The position numbers and the translations under genes were made by a program. Shown here piece by piece: positions 40,445 to 50,001 of a DNA stretch of 64,000 bases. How positions within the stretch are numbered: position 1 is the first letter of the stretch; each line of letters opens with the position of its first letter. A model generated the notes under the pieces. That model was not told the origin of the DNA and searched no databases. It worked only from the letters and a program-made list of their open reading frames with translations. Source of the stretch: Candidatus Paraburkholderia kirkii (lineage in GTDB: Bacteria; Pseudomonadota; Gammaproteobacteria; Burkholderiales; Burkholderiaceae); NCBI GenBank assembly GCA_001189345.1, contig LFKV01000048.1:62001-126000 (forward strand), read 5' to 3'.

Positions 40445-40585
40445 ATGCCGTTTGAAATCAGGTCCCCGCCACAGCCGCTAGGCCGGCATCCTGAACCTGG
40501 GTTCAAGACTGGTCGCGGTAAGCAACACTTCGGGTACATCGGACTAGCGACGCGCGCGCCCGTGCTGCAAGGTTCCGCAACCGTG
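40445..40585 (-). ncRNA. ssrS: 6S RNA (ssrS), probable
   Basis: Non-coding stretch between zapA and the EVE gene, where 6S RNA lies in this group. On the minus strand it contains CTTGAACCCAGGTTCAGG, which resembles the conserved 3' segment of 6S RNA, then a GC-rich closing-stem segment. It ends in CATCGTTTTTT at about 40436-40446, a plausible terminator. TACATT (complement of 40588-40593) may be the -10. The ends are approximate and the length is a little shorter than the usual 180 nt, so the true 5' end may lie further up. Confidence 0.58.
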
Positions 40586-40744
40586 ACAATGTAGCATTTT
40601 CAAGGAATAGATGACCTTGGCGTACCAGGCAGGGAAACGTCACTCTACACCAATCGTTTGCCCAATGCAGCCCTGCCGCGGTTTCTTTTTTCGATTGACA
40701 TCGGGCGCGTGATTAGCATACGCCCGAGTCCGATTGGCGCCCGG

Positions 40745-41059
40745 TTACTGCGCTTCATATTGCGCAATGACAGCGCCCAGTTGCTCGTTCATCGAGTGCA
40801 TCGTGCGGCGAATTTCCTCGGCGGGAAAGGCCTTGCCGTGACGCACGCTTTCCTGCAGCCTAAGCAATTCCGACGCCAGTGACAGCGCCGCCATCACCGC
40901 GATGCGATCGGTGCCGCGCACGCTGCTCGCGTTGCGCACCTTGTTCATCTCGGCGTCGACGCGCGCCACGGCTTCGCGCAGCGCGCCTTCCGTTTCCGGC
41001 GAGCAGGCGAGGCGATACGGCTGCCCGAGAATGGATATTTCGATTTGCGTGGTCGTCAT
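40745..41059 (-). CDS. zapA: Cell-division protein ZapA
   Basis: 104-residue FtsZ-ring stabiliser. The N-terminal domain is MTTTQIEISILGQPYRLACSPETEGALREA; the coiled-coil C-terminal half is VMAALSLASELLRLQES onward. The start overlaps the stop of the coiled-coil gene before it. It is upstream of the 6S RNA, a common arrangement. It is intact. Confidence 0.93.
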   Translation of the reverse strand: MTTTQIEISILGQPYRLACSPETEGALREAVARVDAEMNKVRNASSVRGTDRIAVMAALSLASELLRLQESVRHGKAFPAEEIRRTMHSMNEQLGAVIAQYEAQ

Positions 41060-41436
41060 GCCTTCTCTCCCTGATGATGCTCGCCGTGCATTTCCTGCTC
41101 GTCCGCATGTTCATGCGCTTCTTGCGAATCTGCTTCGAGGAGATCGAGTTGATTATCGGACTCGGCATGATGCGCGGACTTCGCGCGCGGCAGCTTTTCG
41201 AGGATCGCGTTCAGGCGCACTTGCGCATCGTCGATCTTCGCCGACAGCGAGTCGCGTTCGGACTGCAGCGCATCGCGCTCTTCACGCACCTGCGCGAGTT
41301 CGGCCTGCACGTTTGCGTAGTCGGCGCGCAGCAGTTCCAGTTGTTCCTGCAGCGCCTGGCGCGCCTGATTGTGGCGCTCGCTGATCTGGATCAGCCGGCC
41401 GATATTTCCTGACAGTGATTCGAGTTCGTTGAGCAT
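41056..41436 (-). CDS. ZapB-like coiled-coil protein (TIGR02449 type)
   Basis: 126 residues: a long coiled coil (about 15-80: ARQALQEQLELLRADYANVQ, EERDALQSERDSLSAKI), then a His/Glu-rich tail with HEHADEQEMHGEHHQ. It is paired with zapA in an operon, so a cell-division scaffold role is likely. It is named by context and coiled-coil form, not by close similarity to E. coli ZapB. The histidine-rich tail could bind metal. It is intact. Confidence 0.75.
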   Translation of the reverse strand: MLNELESLSGNIGRLIQISERHNQARQALQEQLELLRADYANVQAELAQVREERDALQSERDSLSAKIDDAQVRLNAILEKLPRAKSAHHAESDNQLDLLEADSQEAHEHADEQEMHGEHHQGEKA

Positions 41437-41724
41437 GTGCTGCGCCCTCTAAAGACCTCGCATTTTAGCGAGGTTCAACGGAGCTTCCGATAATTGTCTC
41501 GTTTCGAGACGTAACAGCACGCGATCTTGCGCTTAAACCGTCGGTACAAGCGCATGCCGCCATGCATTCGTGTGCAGAAAACGCGAGCGCTGGTCTTCGC
41601 TCGTGAGGACGGGCCCGGCCGATTCTCGTTCGATTCGTCATGCGCCGCGCTCGATGCCATCCGCGCCCGGTCCGTGCCGTTTCTTGACGGCCCCGACACG
41701 CACTCCTACACTTGCCGCACTTTT
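41437..41724. other. Intergenic region between zapB-like gene and cobalamin riboswitch
   Basis: 288 bp between divergent transcription units. Short open frames are present on both strands but have no coding character that I recognise. It must hold the promoters of the zapB-zapA-ssrS unit and of the B12 cluster; no clear hexamers could be assigned. Confidence 0.4.
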
Positions 41725-41998
41725 TGGTGCTCGCATTCGCGGATCTCGCGGATGCAGTCAAACGGGAAACAGGGAGCGAAGTCCCCGAAGTCCGACCGGG
41801 ACGAGCCAACCTGTGCTGCCCCCGCAACGGTAAGCGACCGCAACGCAAGTTGCAAGTCGTCCCTTGCGCGTTTTTAGCATGGCGGGCGTGCCGATTTTCA
41901 TTACGCGAAACCACTGCAAGAAACGTGTCGACGCCACTGCGCAGATGCGCGGGAAGGCGGGACGATCCGTCGCCAGCCCGGATACCGGCCAGAGCCCG
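41725..41998 (+). promoter_or_regulatory. Cobalamin (adenosylcobalamin) riboswitch
   Basis: Contains the conserved elements in order: AAACGGGAAACAGG (41759-41772), CCTGTGCTGCCCCCGCAACGG with TAAGCG (41810-41836), and the B12 box GCCAGCCCGGATACCGGCC (41972-41990). It lies about 90 nt upstream of btuB, so it would switch off the btuB-btuC-btuD-cobT-cobS-cobC unit when B12 is abundant. The aptamer looks complete although the first three genes it controls are broken. Confidence 0.93.
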
Positions 41999-42086
41999 GC
42001 GCGCCCGCCGCATGACGCAGGGCGTGCCGGTCGCGCATCGACCTCGCGGGGAGCGGGGCCGCGCTCACGCGAAACGGACCCTTCAC

Positions 42087-43963
42087 ATGCTATCGCCACC
42101 GGCCGCGTTCAAGGACGGCCTTTCTCGCCGCGGCGTGCTCGCCGCCGCCGTCGGCTTGCCGCTCGCAAGCGCGGCACACGTCGCGCTTGCCGCCAATGAC
42201 GCCCCGCAAACGCTTGCGCCCGTCGTCGTCACCTCGACGCGCGCGCCGCAGCCGCTCGCGGACGCCATCCCGCAAACCTCGCTGTTCGACGAGCAGGACA
42301 TCGCCGACGCCAACGCCGACGATGCGCTCGGCCTCGTCGCGCTCGCGCCGGGCGTGCAGATCACGCGCAACGGCGGCCCGGGCTCGAACTCGGGGCTCTT
42401 CATACGCGGCGCGACATCGTCGCAATCGCTCGTGCTGATCGACGGCGTGCGCGTCGAATCGGCGTTGCTCGGCGCGGCGCAGCTCTCGCAGCTGGTGCTC
42501 GATCAGATCGGGCGCGTCGAGGTCGTGAACGGCACCGTGTCCGCGCTGTACGGCTCTAACGCGATCGGCGGCGTCGTGCAGATCTTCACGAAGGAGGGCG
42601 AGCCGCATCCGCCGCGCTTCAACTTCGAGGCCGAATACGGCAGCTATCACACGCAGCGGCAGTCGGCGGGCGTAAACGGCGCGCTCGACAAGGACGGCCG
42701 CACCACCTTCAGCCTGAACGTGTCGCGCGAAAAGACTGACGGCTTCTCATCGATCGATCCCGCGAAAGCGCCCGGCGCGAACCCGAACGCGAACGGCTAT
42801 CTGAACGAGAGCGTCGCGGCCACGCTGCGCCACAAGTTCAGCGACAAATGGGACGCGGGCGTGCGCTTCCTGCAATCGAACGGCATCAACAGCTTCGACG
42901 ATGCCTACGGCCTGCCGACCGATCTCAACGAATCGCACGACCGCGTGCACTCGGCATCCGTGTTCGCGAACGGCAGGCTCACCGATAGCTCTGGACCACG
43001 CACTTCACGATCGCGCAGGGGTAGGACCGCGCGAACATCGAGCAGAACGGTGTCTATACGAGCCGCTTCAACTCGGAGAATCGTCATACACCTGGCAGAA
43101 CGACATCAGGATTACGGACGCGCACAAGCTGCTCTTCGGCTACGAGCATCTCGACCAGACGCTCGACTCCGACCAGTTCAGCGCGCCCGATCGTCACGTG
43201 AACTCGGTGTTCTCGGGCTATGTGGGGCGCATCGGGCCGAACGAATTGCAGGCGAATCTGCGTCACGACCAGTATTCCGATTTCGGCGGCGCGAACAGCT
43301 ACTATCTGGGCTATGCGTACAACTTCGATGCGCACTGGAAGGCGAGCGCGAGCTATTCGGCATCGTTCCGTGCGCCGAGCTTCGACGACCTCTACTATCC
43401 GCTCAGCGGCAATCCGTCGATTCAGCCGGAGCGTAGCCATTCGGTCGAGGCGGCGCTGCAATACGCATCGAATGCGCTCGGCGTGCTGCGCGTGACGCTG
43501 TTTCAGACGCGCTACTCGAATCTGATCGACTACGTGTCCGACGGCGGTTTCTACTATGTCGCGCAGAACGTCGGGCGCGCGAAGGTGCAGGGCGTCGAGG
43601 GATCGTGGGCGGGGCACGTGGGCGCGACGGACCTGCGCGCGGGCGTGACCTTCCAGAATCCCGTCGACGAGACGAATCACGAGGATCTGACGCGGCGCGC
43701 GCGGCGCTTCGCGACGCTTACGGCGCATCGGACGATCGGGCGCTGGCGCGTCGGCGGCCAATGGATCGTGAGCGGGCAGCGCAACGATTACGATTCGACG
43801 CTCGCGGGCTACGGCATCGTGAATCTGTCGGTGCGCTACGACATCTCGAAGTCGTGGTACGTCACGGTGCGCATCGACAATCTGTTCGACAAGGACTATG
43901 AACTTGCGTACTCGTACAACACGCCACGGCGCCTACATCACGCTCGGCTGGCATCCGTCGTGA
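42087..43963 (+). pseudogene. btuB: TonB-dependent vitamin B12 receptor, broken
   Basis: Outer-membrane receptor: signal peptide (MLSPPAAFKDGLSRRGVLAA), a TonB-box-like LAPVVVTSTRAPQPL, plug domain (SNSGLFIRGATSSQSLVLID) and barrel. The frame is lost near 42991 (one base missing after GRLTDS). The correct continuation WTTHFTIAQG meets TAG at 43022-43024, where CAG is expected. One base is lost again near 43086 before YTWQNDIRITDAHKLLFGYE. A further deletion of about 5 bp near 43927 moves the last strand, which should read AYITLGWHPS-stop. There are at least four lesions, so the barrel cannot form. Homologues are about 620 residues. Confidence 0.9.
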
Positions 43964-43989
43964 GCCATGCGCTTGAACGTCCGCGCGCG

Positions 43990-44987
43990 ATGAACGCAGC
44001 GCGAGCGACCGCGATCTGGGCCGTGCTCGGCATGGCCGCGTTGCTCGTGCTCGTCGCGTCGCTCGCGATGGGCAGCGTCGCGCTGCCGGTGTCGCGCGCG
44101 CTCGGGGCGCTCTTTCACGCGAATGCGGCCGCTCCCGACATCGCCGACGAGATCGTGCTCACGCTGCGCCTGCCGCGCGCGCTCGCGGGCTTCGCGTCGG
44201 GAGCATTGCTCGCGCTGGCGGGCGCGCTGCTGCAGGTGCTGTTGCGCAATCCACACGCCGAGCCGTACGTGCTCGGCGTGTGGCGGCGCGGCGACCTTCG
44301 CGCTTGCCGCGATGCTGGCGTCGTCGCCGTGGTGGGGCGTCGATCTCGCCGCGTGCGTCGGGGCGTTCGCATCGATCGCCATCGTGCTCGGCCTCGCGCG
44401 CCGCGACCTCTGGCGCAGCGGACAGGATGCATCGCCGAGACTGCTGCTGACGGGTGTCGTGATCGCGGCGGGATGGGGCGCCCTGATCACCCTGATTCTG
44501 AGCATCGCGCCCGAGAACCGGCTGCACGGCATGATCTTCTGGCTCACCGGCGATCTCAACGGCGCCGCGGCGCCGTGGCCCGCACTGATCGCGCTCGCGG
44601 TCGCGCCTGGTGCTGATCGTGCCCGTCGCGCCGCAGCTGAACGTGCTCCTGCGCGGCGACGCCGCCGCGCATGCGCTCGGCGTGCCGGTCGCGCGCTTGC
44701 GCCTGCGCGTGTATCTCGTCGCGTCGCTCGCGGCGGCGGCCGCGGTGACGACGGCGGGAACCATCGGCTTCGTCGGGCTCGTCGTGCCGCATCTGCTGCG
44801 GCTCGCATTTGGCAACGACCAGCGCATGCTCGTGTCCGCCGCCGCGCTCTCGGGCGGCCTCGCCGTGATGGCCGCGGACCTCGCCGCGCGCACGGTGATC
44901 GCGCCGGCGCAATTGCCGGTGGGCGTCGTCACCGCGCTTATCGGCGTGCCGACGTTTCTGTGGATGCTGCTGCGGAGACCGCGATGA
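43990..44987 (+). pseudogene. btuC: FecCD-family B12 ABC permease, two frameshifts
   Basis: Inner-membrane permease. The first 100 codons (MNAARATAIWAVLGMAALL to AEPYVLGV) are normal. A 2-bp loss near 44280 moves SGGAATFALAAMLASS into another frame, and a further few-base loss near 44606 moves GLVLIVPVAPQLNVLLRGD into the third. The C-terminal part to RRPR-stop is preserved and its stop overlaps btuD (ATGA). ATG 43990 is taken; a GTG at 43960 overlapping the btuB stop is an alternative. Confidence 0.88.
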
Positions 44988-45729
44988 GCCTGCAACTCGA
45001 CGGCATCGTCCTGCGCGCGGGCGCCCGTACGCTCATCGACCCTCTCACGCAGACGATCGCGGCTGGTGGAGTGTGGTGCATCGCGGGGCCGAACGGTGCG
45101 GGCAAGACCACGTTCATCAACGTGCTGGCGGGCCTTTCGCGCCCGGCCTCGGGCAGCGTGTCGCTCGACGGCCGCGCGCTCGCCCGCGCGTTGATGCGCA
45201 GGCCACGCACGACGCCTTCAGCGCGACCGTGCTCGATACCGTGCTGCTCAACCGCTTTCCGTATCTCACCGGCTGGGGCTGGGAAAGCGAGGACGATCGC
45301 ATGGCCGCGCGCGCCGCGCTCGATGCGCTCGGCCTCGCGTCGTTCGCCTCGCGCGACGTGCTGACTTTCTCCGGCGGCGAACGCCAGCGCGTCGCGCTGG
45401 CCGCCACGCTGTGCCAGAACGCGCCGCTGCTGCTGCTCGACGAACCGCTCGCGCATCTGGACCTGCATCATCAGATCGACTGTCTGCATGCGCTGGGACA
45501 CGCGGCGCGGGAACACAAGCGCACCGTAATCTTCTCGTGCCACGATCTCAATCTCGCGCGCTGTTTCGCGACGAACGCGCTCCTGCTCGACGGCCACGGC
45601 GGCGCTTACGCGGGCCTCGTCGCCGATGTCCTCACGCCCGAGCGCGCAAGCGCGGCATTCGGCTATCCGCTCGCGCTGATCCGCGACGGCGGCCACGAAG
45701 CGCTCGTGCCTTCCATTCAACGCCCCTAA
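44984..45729 (+). pseudogene. btuD: B12 ABC transporter ATPase, broken early
   Basis: ATPase of the B12 importer. Walker A (GPNGAGKTTFINVLAG) is in the first frame. After SLDGRALA a segment of about 10 residues is missing compared with relatives, and one C is lost near 45201 (ALM-PQATHDAFSATVLDTV). The signature LTFSGGERQRVALAATL and Walker B LLLLDEPLAHLDLH are in the other frame and well preserved to the stop at 45729. So the ATP site is split over two frames. Confidence 0.87.
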
Positions 45730-45738
45730 GGAATTTCG

Positions 45739-46791
45739 ATGTCCACGCTCAACGACATCCCGATGCCCGGCGCACTCGCCCGCGCGCTCGAAGCCGAACT
45801 GCGCCGCGTCATCGACACGAAGACGAAGCCGCCCGGCAGCCTCGGGCGTCTCGAAGCGCTCGCGCTGCAGATGGGCCTGATTCAACGAACGACGAAGCCG
45901 CGCGTCGAGCGTCCCGCGATGATCGTGTTCGCCGCCGATCACGGCATCGCGAAGGAGGGCGTGAGCGCGTATCCGCAGGAAGTGACCGCGCAGATGGTCG
46001 CGAATTTCCTCGCAGGCGGCGCCGCGATCAACGCGCTCTCGCGTTCGGTGGGCATGACGCTCGAAGTCGTCGATGCGGGCGTCGCGACGCCGATTCCCAT
46101 CGATCGCGGCTATGAGCGCCTGTCGCTCGGATCGGGAACGCGCAACTTCGCGAGGGAGCCCGCGATGTCGCGCGAGACCGCGCTCGAGGGCGTCGCGCGG
46201 GGCGCGGCGCGGGTGCGGCATCATGCGTCGCTCGGCACGAACGTGATCGGTTTCGGTGAGATGGGCATCGCGAATACGTCGGCGGCGGCGTGTCTGATGA
46301 GCCGGTTGTGCAATCTGCCGATCGACGAATGCGTCGGACGCGGCACGAGTCTCGACGACGAGGGTCTCGCGCACAAGCGCGGCGTGCTGGGTCGCGCGCT
46401 CGCGTTTCATGCCGAAGCAGCCGATGCGATCGACGCGCTCGCGACCTTCGGCGGCTTCGAGATCGCGATGATGACGGGCGCGTATCTCGCCGCGGCGAGC
46501 GAACGCATGACGATTCTCGTCGACGGCTTCATCGCGACGTCGGCGCTGCTCGTCGCATCGAAGATCGCGCCCGAGGTGCTCGAGTACTGCGTGTTCGCGC
46601 ATGCGTCGAACGAGACGGGGCATCGCCGCATGCTGGCGCACTTCGATGCCGCGCCGCTGCTGCAGCTCGACTTGCGGCTCGGCGAAGGCACGGGCGCCGC
46701 GCTCGCGCTGCCGATCCTGCGCGCGGCCGTCGCCTTCGTCGGCGAGATGGCAAGCTTCGGGTCGGCGGGCGTCTCCAGCAAAGCCGAATGA
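45739..46791 (+). CDS. cobT: Nicotinate-nucleotide--dimethylbenzimidazole phosphoribosyltransferase
   Basis: Makes alpha-ribazole phosphate for the lower loop of cobalamin; 350 residues. Typical segments are DTKTKPPGSLGRLEALA, FAADHGIAKEGVSAYPQEVT and the catalytic glutamate in LGEGTGAALAL (Glu316). It is in the riboswitch-controlled unit, 9 nt after btuD and 1 nt before cobS. It is intact. Confidence 0.95.
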   Translation: MSTLNDIPMPGALARALEAELRRVIDTKTKPPGSLGRLEALALQMGLIQRTTKPRVERPAMIVFAADHGIAKEGVSAYPQEVTAQMVANFLAGGAAINALSRSVGMTLEVVDAGVATPIPIDRGYERLSLGSGTRNFAREPAMSRETALEGVARGAARVRHHASLGTNVIGFGEMGIANTSAAACLMSRLCNLPIDECVGRGTSLDDEGLAHKRGVLGRALAFHAEAADAIDALATFGGFEIAMMTGAYLAAASERMTILVDGFIATSALLVASKIAPEVLEYCVFAHASNETGHRRMLAHFDAAPLLQLDLRLGEGTGAALALPILRAAVAFVGEMASFGSAGVSSKAE

Positions 46792-46792
46792 A

Positions 46793-47554
46793 ATGAATCG
46801 TCCGCTCGACGAACTACGCTATTTCTTCACGGCGCTCGGCTACTTCACGCGCGTGCCGGTGCCGCGCTGGGTCGGCTTCGAGCGCGACTATCTGAACGCG
46901 GCGGCGCGCTACTTCCCGCTCGTCGGCACGATGGTGGGCGGCGTCGCGGCGCTCGTCTATCTCGCGGCGTCGCGCGTGTTTCCATCGGGCGTGGCGGTGC
47001 TGCTGTCGATGGCCGCGACGCTCGTGCTGACCGGCGCATTCCACGAAGACGGCCTGGCCGATTGCGTCGACGCTTTCGGCGGGGCCTGCACGCGCGAGGA
47101 TGCATTGCGCATCATGCACGACTCGCGCATCGGGGCCTTCGGGGCGATCGCGCTCGTGATCGCCCTGGCGCTCAAGTGGCAGACGCTCGCCGCGCTCCCG
47201 CCGCCGCGCGCCGCATGGATCATGGTCGGCGCGCACGCCGCGAGCCGCGCGTGCGCGATCAGCTATCTCGTCACGCTCGATTACGTGCGCGCCGAAGGCA
47301 AGGCGAAGCCGGTCGCGCAGCGGATGAGTCTCGCTTCGTTCGCGCTGGCGCTCGTGTTCGGCCTGCCGTGGCTCTTTGCGACCGACTGGCGGCTCGCATG
47401 CTTCACGATCCTTGTGCTGAGCGTGCTGCGCTTCGTCATCGGCCGCTATTTCGTGCGGCGCATCGGCGGCAATACGGGCGACTGCCTCGGCTTCGCGCAG
47501 CAGGTGTTCGAAATCGTGATCTATCTCGTCGGCCTCGCATGGATCTCATCCTGA
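46793..47554 (+). CDS. cobS: Adenosylcobinamide-GDP ribazoletransferase (cobalamin synthase)
   Basis: Inner-membrane enzyme joining adenosylcobinamide-GDP and alpha-ribazole; 253 residues, several hydrophobic helices. Family motifs are ARYFPLVGTMVGG, TGAFHEDGLADCVDAFGG and RIMHDSRIGAFGAIAL, with the metal-binding acidic residues. The end overlaps cobC by 16 nt. It is intact. Confidence 0.95.
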   Translation: MNRPLDELRYFFTALGYFTRVPVPRWVGFERDYLNAAARYFPLVGTMVGGVAALVYLAASRVFPSGVAVLLSMAATLVLTGAFHEDGLADCVDAFGGACTREDALRIMHDSRIGAFGAIALVIALALKWQTLAALPPPRAAWIMVGAHAASRACAISYLVTLDYVRAEGKAKPVAQRMSLASFALALVFGLPWLFATDWRLACFTILVLSVLRFVIGRYFVRRIGGNTGDCLGFAQQVFEIVIYLVGLAWISS

Positions 47555-48111
47555 TCCGGCATCCGGAAGTCGCCATCGAAGCGGGCGTTTGCTATGGACA
47601 AACGGATGTGCCCTTGCAGCGCGACGTGCGCTATCTCGCGAGCGCGCTGATGACGCGCATGAACGCGCTGAGCGTGCCCGCATGCCTCGGTGGCTGGCAC
47701 ACGAGCCCGCTTCGGCGATGCGCATCGCTCGCGCACGCGCTCGCCACCGCCACGCACGTCGACACGCGCCTCTCCGAGATGGACTTCGGCGCATGGGAGG
47801 GTCGCAAGTGGGACACGATCGAGCACGCCCTCATCGACGCGTGGGCCGCCGATATCGAGCATGCGCGTCCGCATGGCGGCGAAAGTCTCGCGCAGTTCGC
47901 GGACCGCGTGCTGGCGTGGTTTCAGCAGACGTGCGCCGATCGCGAGGACGCCGTGCATGTCATCGCACATGCGGGCGTCGTGCGCGTGCTCGCCGCGCAT
48001 CTGCTCGGCATCGCGCGCGAGACCGCGCTGCAATGGCCGCACGATTTCGGCGCGCTCGCGTGGTTCAGGCGCGTGCACGGGCAATGGCTTCTCGTGCGCT
48101 GGAACGCGTGA
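47539..48111 (+). CDS. cobC: Histidine phosphatase, alpha-ribazole phosphatase type
   Basis: 190-residue phosphoglycerate-mutase-like phosphatase with the catalytic MDLILIRHPEV (Arg7-His8), GWHTSPLRRCASLA and a second histidine in VHVIAHAGVVRVL. In the B12 cluster it most likely dephosphorylates alpha-ribazole-5'-phosphate or adenosylcobalamin-5'-phosphate. ATG 47539 overlaps the cobS end. Its stop abuts the stop of the convergent btuF gene. It is intact. Confidence 0.88.
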   Translation: MDLILIRHPEVAIEAGVCYGQTDVPLQRDVRYLASALMTRMNALSVPACLGGWHTSPLRRCASLAHALATATHVDTRLSEMDFGAWEGRKWDTIEHALIDAWAADIEHARPHGGESLAQFADRVLAWFQQTCADREDAVHVIAHAGVVRVLAAHLLGIARETALQWPHDFGALAWFRRVHGQWLLVRWNA

Positions 48112-49008
48112 TCACTTCGGACGCCGTTCGCGCGCCGTTTCCAGGTCCCGGCAAAGCACCGCCGCGCCCGCCGCGAGCCGCGGCGTGGGCCGATTGATGA
48201 GATCGCCGTCGATGCCGAAGAGGTTGCCGCGCGCAACGGCGGTGAGCGAAGTCCAGCGCTTCCATCGGTCGAGCGCGGGCAAGGGGCGCTCGGGCGGGGT
48301 CGCACCGGGCGTTGCGGTGACGATCGCCTCGGGGTCGGCCGCGAGCACGGCTTCGGTCGAGATCGTAGGCACGCGCGGTTTTTCCGCCGCGAACACGTTG
48401 ATGCCGCCGCACAGCCCGATCACTTCGTCGAAGACGTTGTCGCGGTTGAGCATCATCAGCGGATCGTCCCAGACCTGATAGAACACGCTCACGGCCGGCC
48501 GCTGCGCATAACGCGCGCGCAGTCGCGCGATGTCTTGCGTGAACGCATCGGATGCGGTGTGCGCGCTCGTTTGCGTGCCGAGCAGCGTGCCCAGCCGGTC
48601 GATGCTCGTCGCGATGTCGTCGAGATGCTTCGGCTCGCTGAAGTAGATCGGGATGCCGAGCGCCTTCAGCCGATCCATCTGACGCGCCGCGTTCCCGTGC
48701 CGCCACACGACGATGAGATCGGGATGCAACGCGACGATGCGCTCCAGATCGAGCGCCTTGTTGTCGCCGACGCGGGGAATCGCCTGCGCTTCCTTCGGAT
48801 AATCGCTGTACGTCACCGCGCCGACGATGCGTGCGCCGCCGCCCGCCGCGAACAGCAATTCGGTGACGTGCGGCGCGAGACTGACGACGCGCCCGGCGGG
48901 TTGGTCGAGCGTGATGGATGCGCCGCTGTCGTCGGTGACGGTGATGGCGGCGTGCGCCTGTGCAATGACGAAGGCGGCCAACCAGGCGAGCGCGCACCCC
49001 GGCCTCAC
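48112..49008 (-). CDS. btuF: Periplasmic vitamin B12-binding protein (BtuF-like)
   Basis: 298 residues; GTG start at 49008 overlapping the previous gene (GTGA) gives a signal peptide (PGCALAWLAAFVIAQAHA) and then a type-III binding fold: GRVVSLAPHVTELLFAAGGGARIVG, PDLIVVWRHGNAARQM. It binds cobalamin or cobinamide for import. It is intact, although its permease (btuC) and ATPase (btuD) genes are broken, so it may be an orphan or may serve another importer. Confidence 0.86.
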   Translation of the reverse strand: MRPGCALAWLAAFVIAQAHAAITVTDDSGASITLDQPAGRVVSLAPHVTELLFAAGGGARIVGAVTYSDYPKEAQAIPRVGDNKALDLERIVALHPDLIVVWRHGNAARQMDRLKALGIPIYFSEPKHLDDIATSIDRLGTLLGTQTSAHTASDAFTQDIARLRARYAQRPAVSVFYQVWDDPLMMLNRDNVFDEVIGLCGGINVFAAEKPRVPTISTEAVLAADPEAIVTATPGATPPERPLPALDRWKRWTSLTAVARGNLFGIDGDLINRPTPRLAAGAAVLCRDLETARERRPK

Positions 49009-50000
49009 GCGCAGATCTCCTGCAACGCGAGCGTGAGGCGCGCCCAGTCGCCTTCCGCGCCCGGCAATCCGATGCGCAGGCTCGGCGTCATGTGGGGCAG
49101 GTCGAACAGGCGCGTCCAGATGCCGCGCAGGGCGAGCGCGTGCTGAAGCTCGGGCGCCTGGGGCGTCGACGTCCATGCGAAGAGCGGCGTCGCGCGCCCG
49201 TCGAAGCCGTGGCTCGCGATCGACGCGGCGAGGCGCGCGCCATCCTGTTGCAGGCGTTCGCGCGTTTCGCGCTGCCATTCGACGTCGGCAAAGGCGGCTT
49301 CGACTGCATGGCGCGCTGGGCCGCTTACCGTCCACGCGCCGAGCGCATCGCGCAACGCATCGAGGATGGCAGGCGCCGCGAGCACGAAGCCCGCGCGTAT
49401 GCCCGCGAGACCGAAGAACTTGCCGACCGAGCGCAGCACGACGAGTCCCTCGCGCACGGTTTCGTTCGCGAGCGATGCGGCAGGGTCGGCGTCGGCGAAG
49501 GCTTCATCGACGATCAGCGTGCCGCCGCGCGACGCGAGCCGCTCGTGCCAGCGCAGGAGCGTGTCGCGCGAAATGCGCTCGGCGGTTGGGTTGTTCGGAT
49601 TGGCGACGATCAAGTGATCGAGCGCGGCGGGCAGGTCGTGCGCATTGACGTCGAGCGGCGCGACGGCATGTCCCGCGCGCGTGAACGCGGGCGCATATTC
49701 ACCGTAGGTCAGCGGCGCGATGCCCGCCGTGCCGCGCGGCAACAGAGAAGGAAGCGCGCGGATCGCCACCTGAGAACCCGCCACCGCCTGGGCGCGCGGC
49801 GCGCCGTAGTAGCGCGCGGCGGAATCGGCAAGGCCGTCGTCGTCTTCCGGCAGCCTGCGCCATGCGTCGGGCGGCACGGGCGGCACCGGATAGCCGCGCG
49901 GATTGATCCCCGTTGACAGGTCGAGCCAGTCGTCGAAAGGAATCGCGTAGCGGCGCGCGGCTTCGCGCAGATTGCCGCCGTGTCGGATCGGATGGGTCAT
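49005..50000 (-). CDS. cobD: L-threonine-O-3-phosphate decarboxylase (PLP)
   Basis: Class-I/II PLP enzyme that makes aminopropanol phosphate for the B12 side chain (named CobD in Salmonella, CobC in Pseudomonas); 331 residues. It starts MTHPIRHGGNLREAARRYAI; STGINPRGYP, NPNNPTAE and the PLP lysine in RSVGKFFGLAGIR are family features. ATG 50000 is used; a GTG at 50009 would overlap the cbiB stop. It is intact. Confidence 0.92.
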   Translation of the reverse strand: MTHPIRHGGNLREAARRYAIPFDDWLDLSTGINPRGYPVPPVPPDAWRRLPEDDDGLADSAARYYGAPRAQAVAGSQVAIRALPSLLPRGTAGIAPLTYGEYAPAFTRAGHAVAPLDVNAHDLPAALDHLIVANPNNPTAERISRDTLLRWHERLASRGGTLIVDEAFADADPAASLANETVREGLVVLRSVGKFFGLAGIRAGFVLAAPAILDALRDALGAWTVSGPARHAVEAAFADVEWQRETRERLQQDGARLAASIASHGFDGRATPLFAWTSTPQAPELQHALALRGIWTRLFDLPHMTPSLRIGLPGAEGDWARLTLALQEICA

Positions 50001-50001
50001 G

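Noticed and set aside
41465-42013. Arginine-rich short frames on both strands between zapB-like gene and btuB
   Set aside because: They overlap the cobalamin riboswitch and have no coding signature; RNA structure explains this region better.
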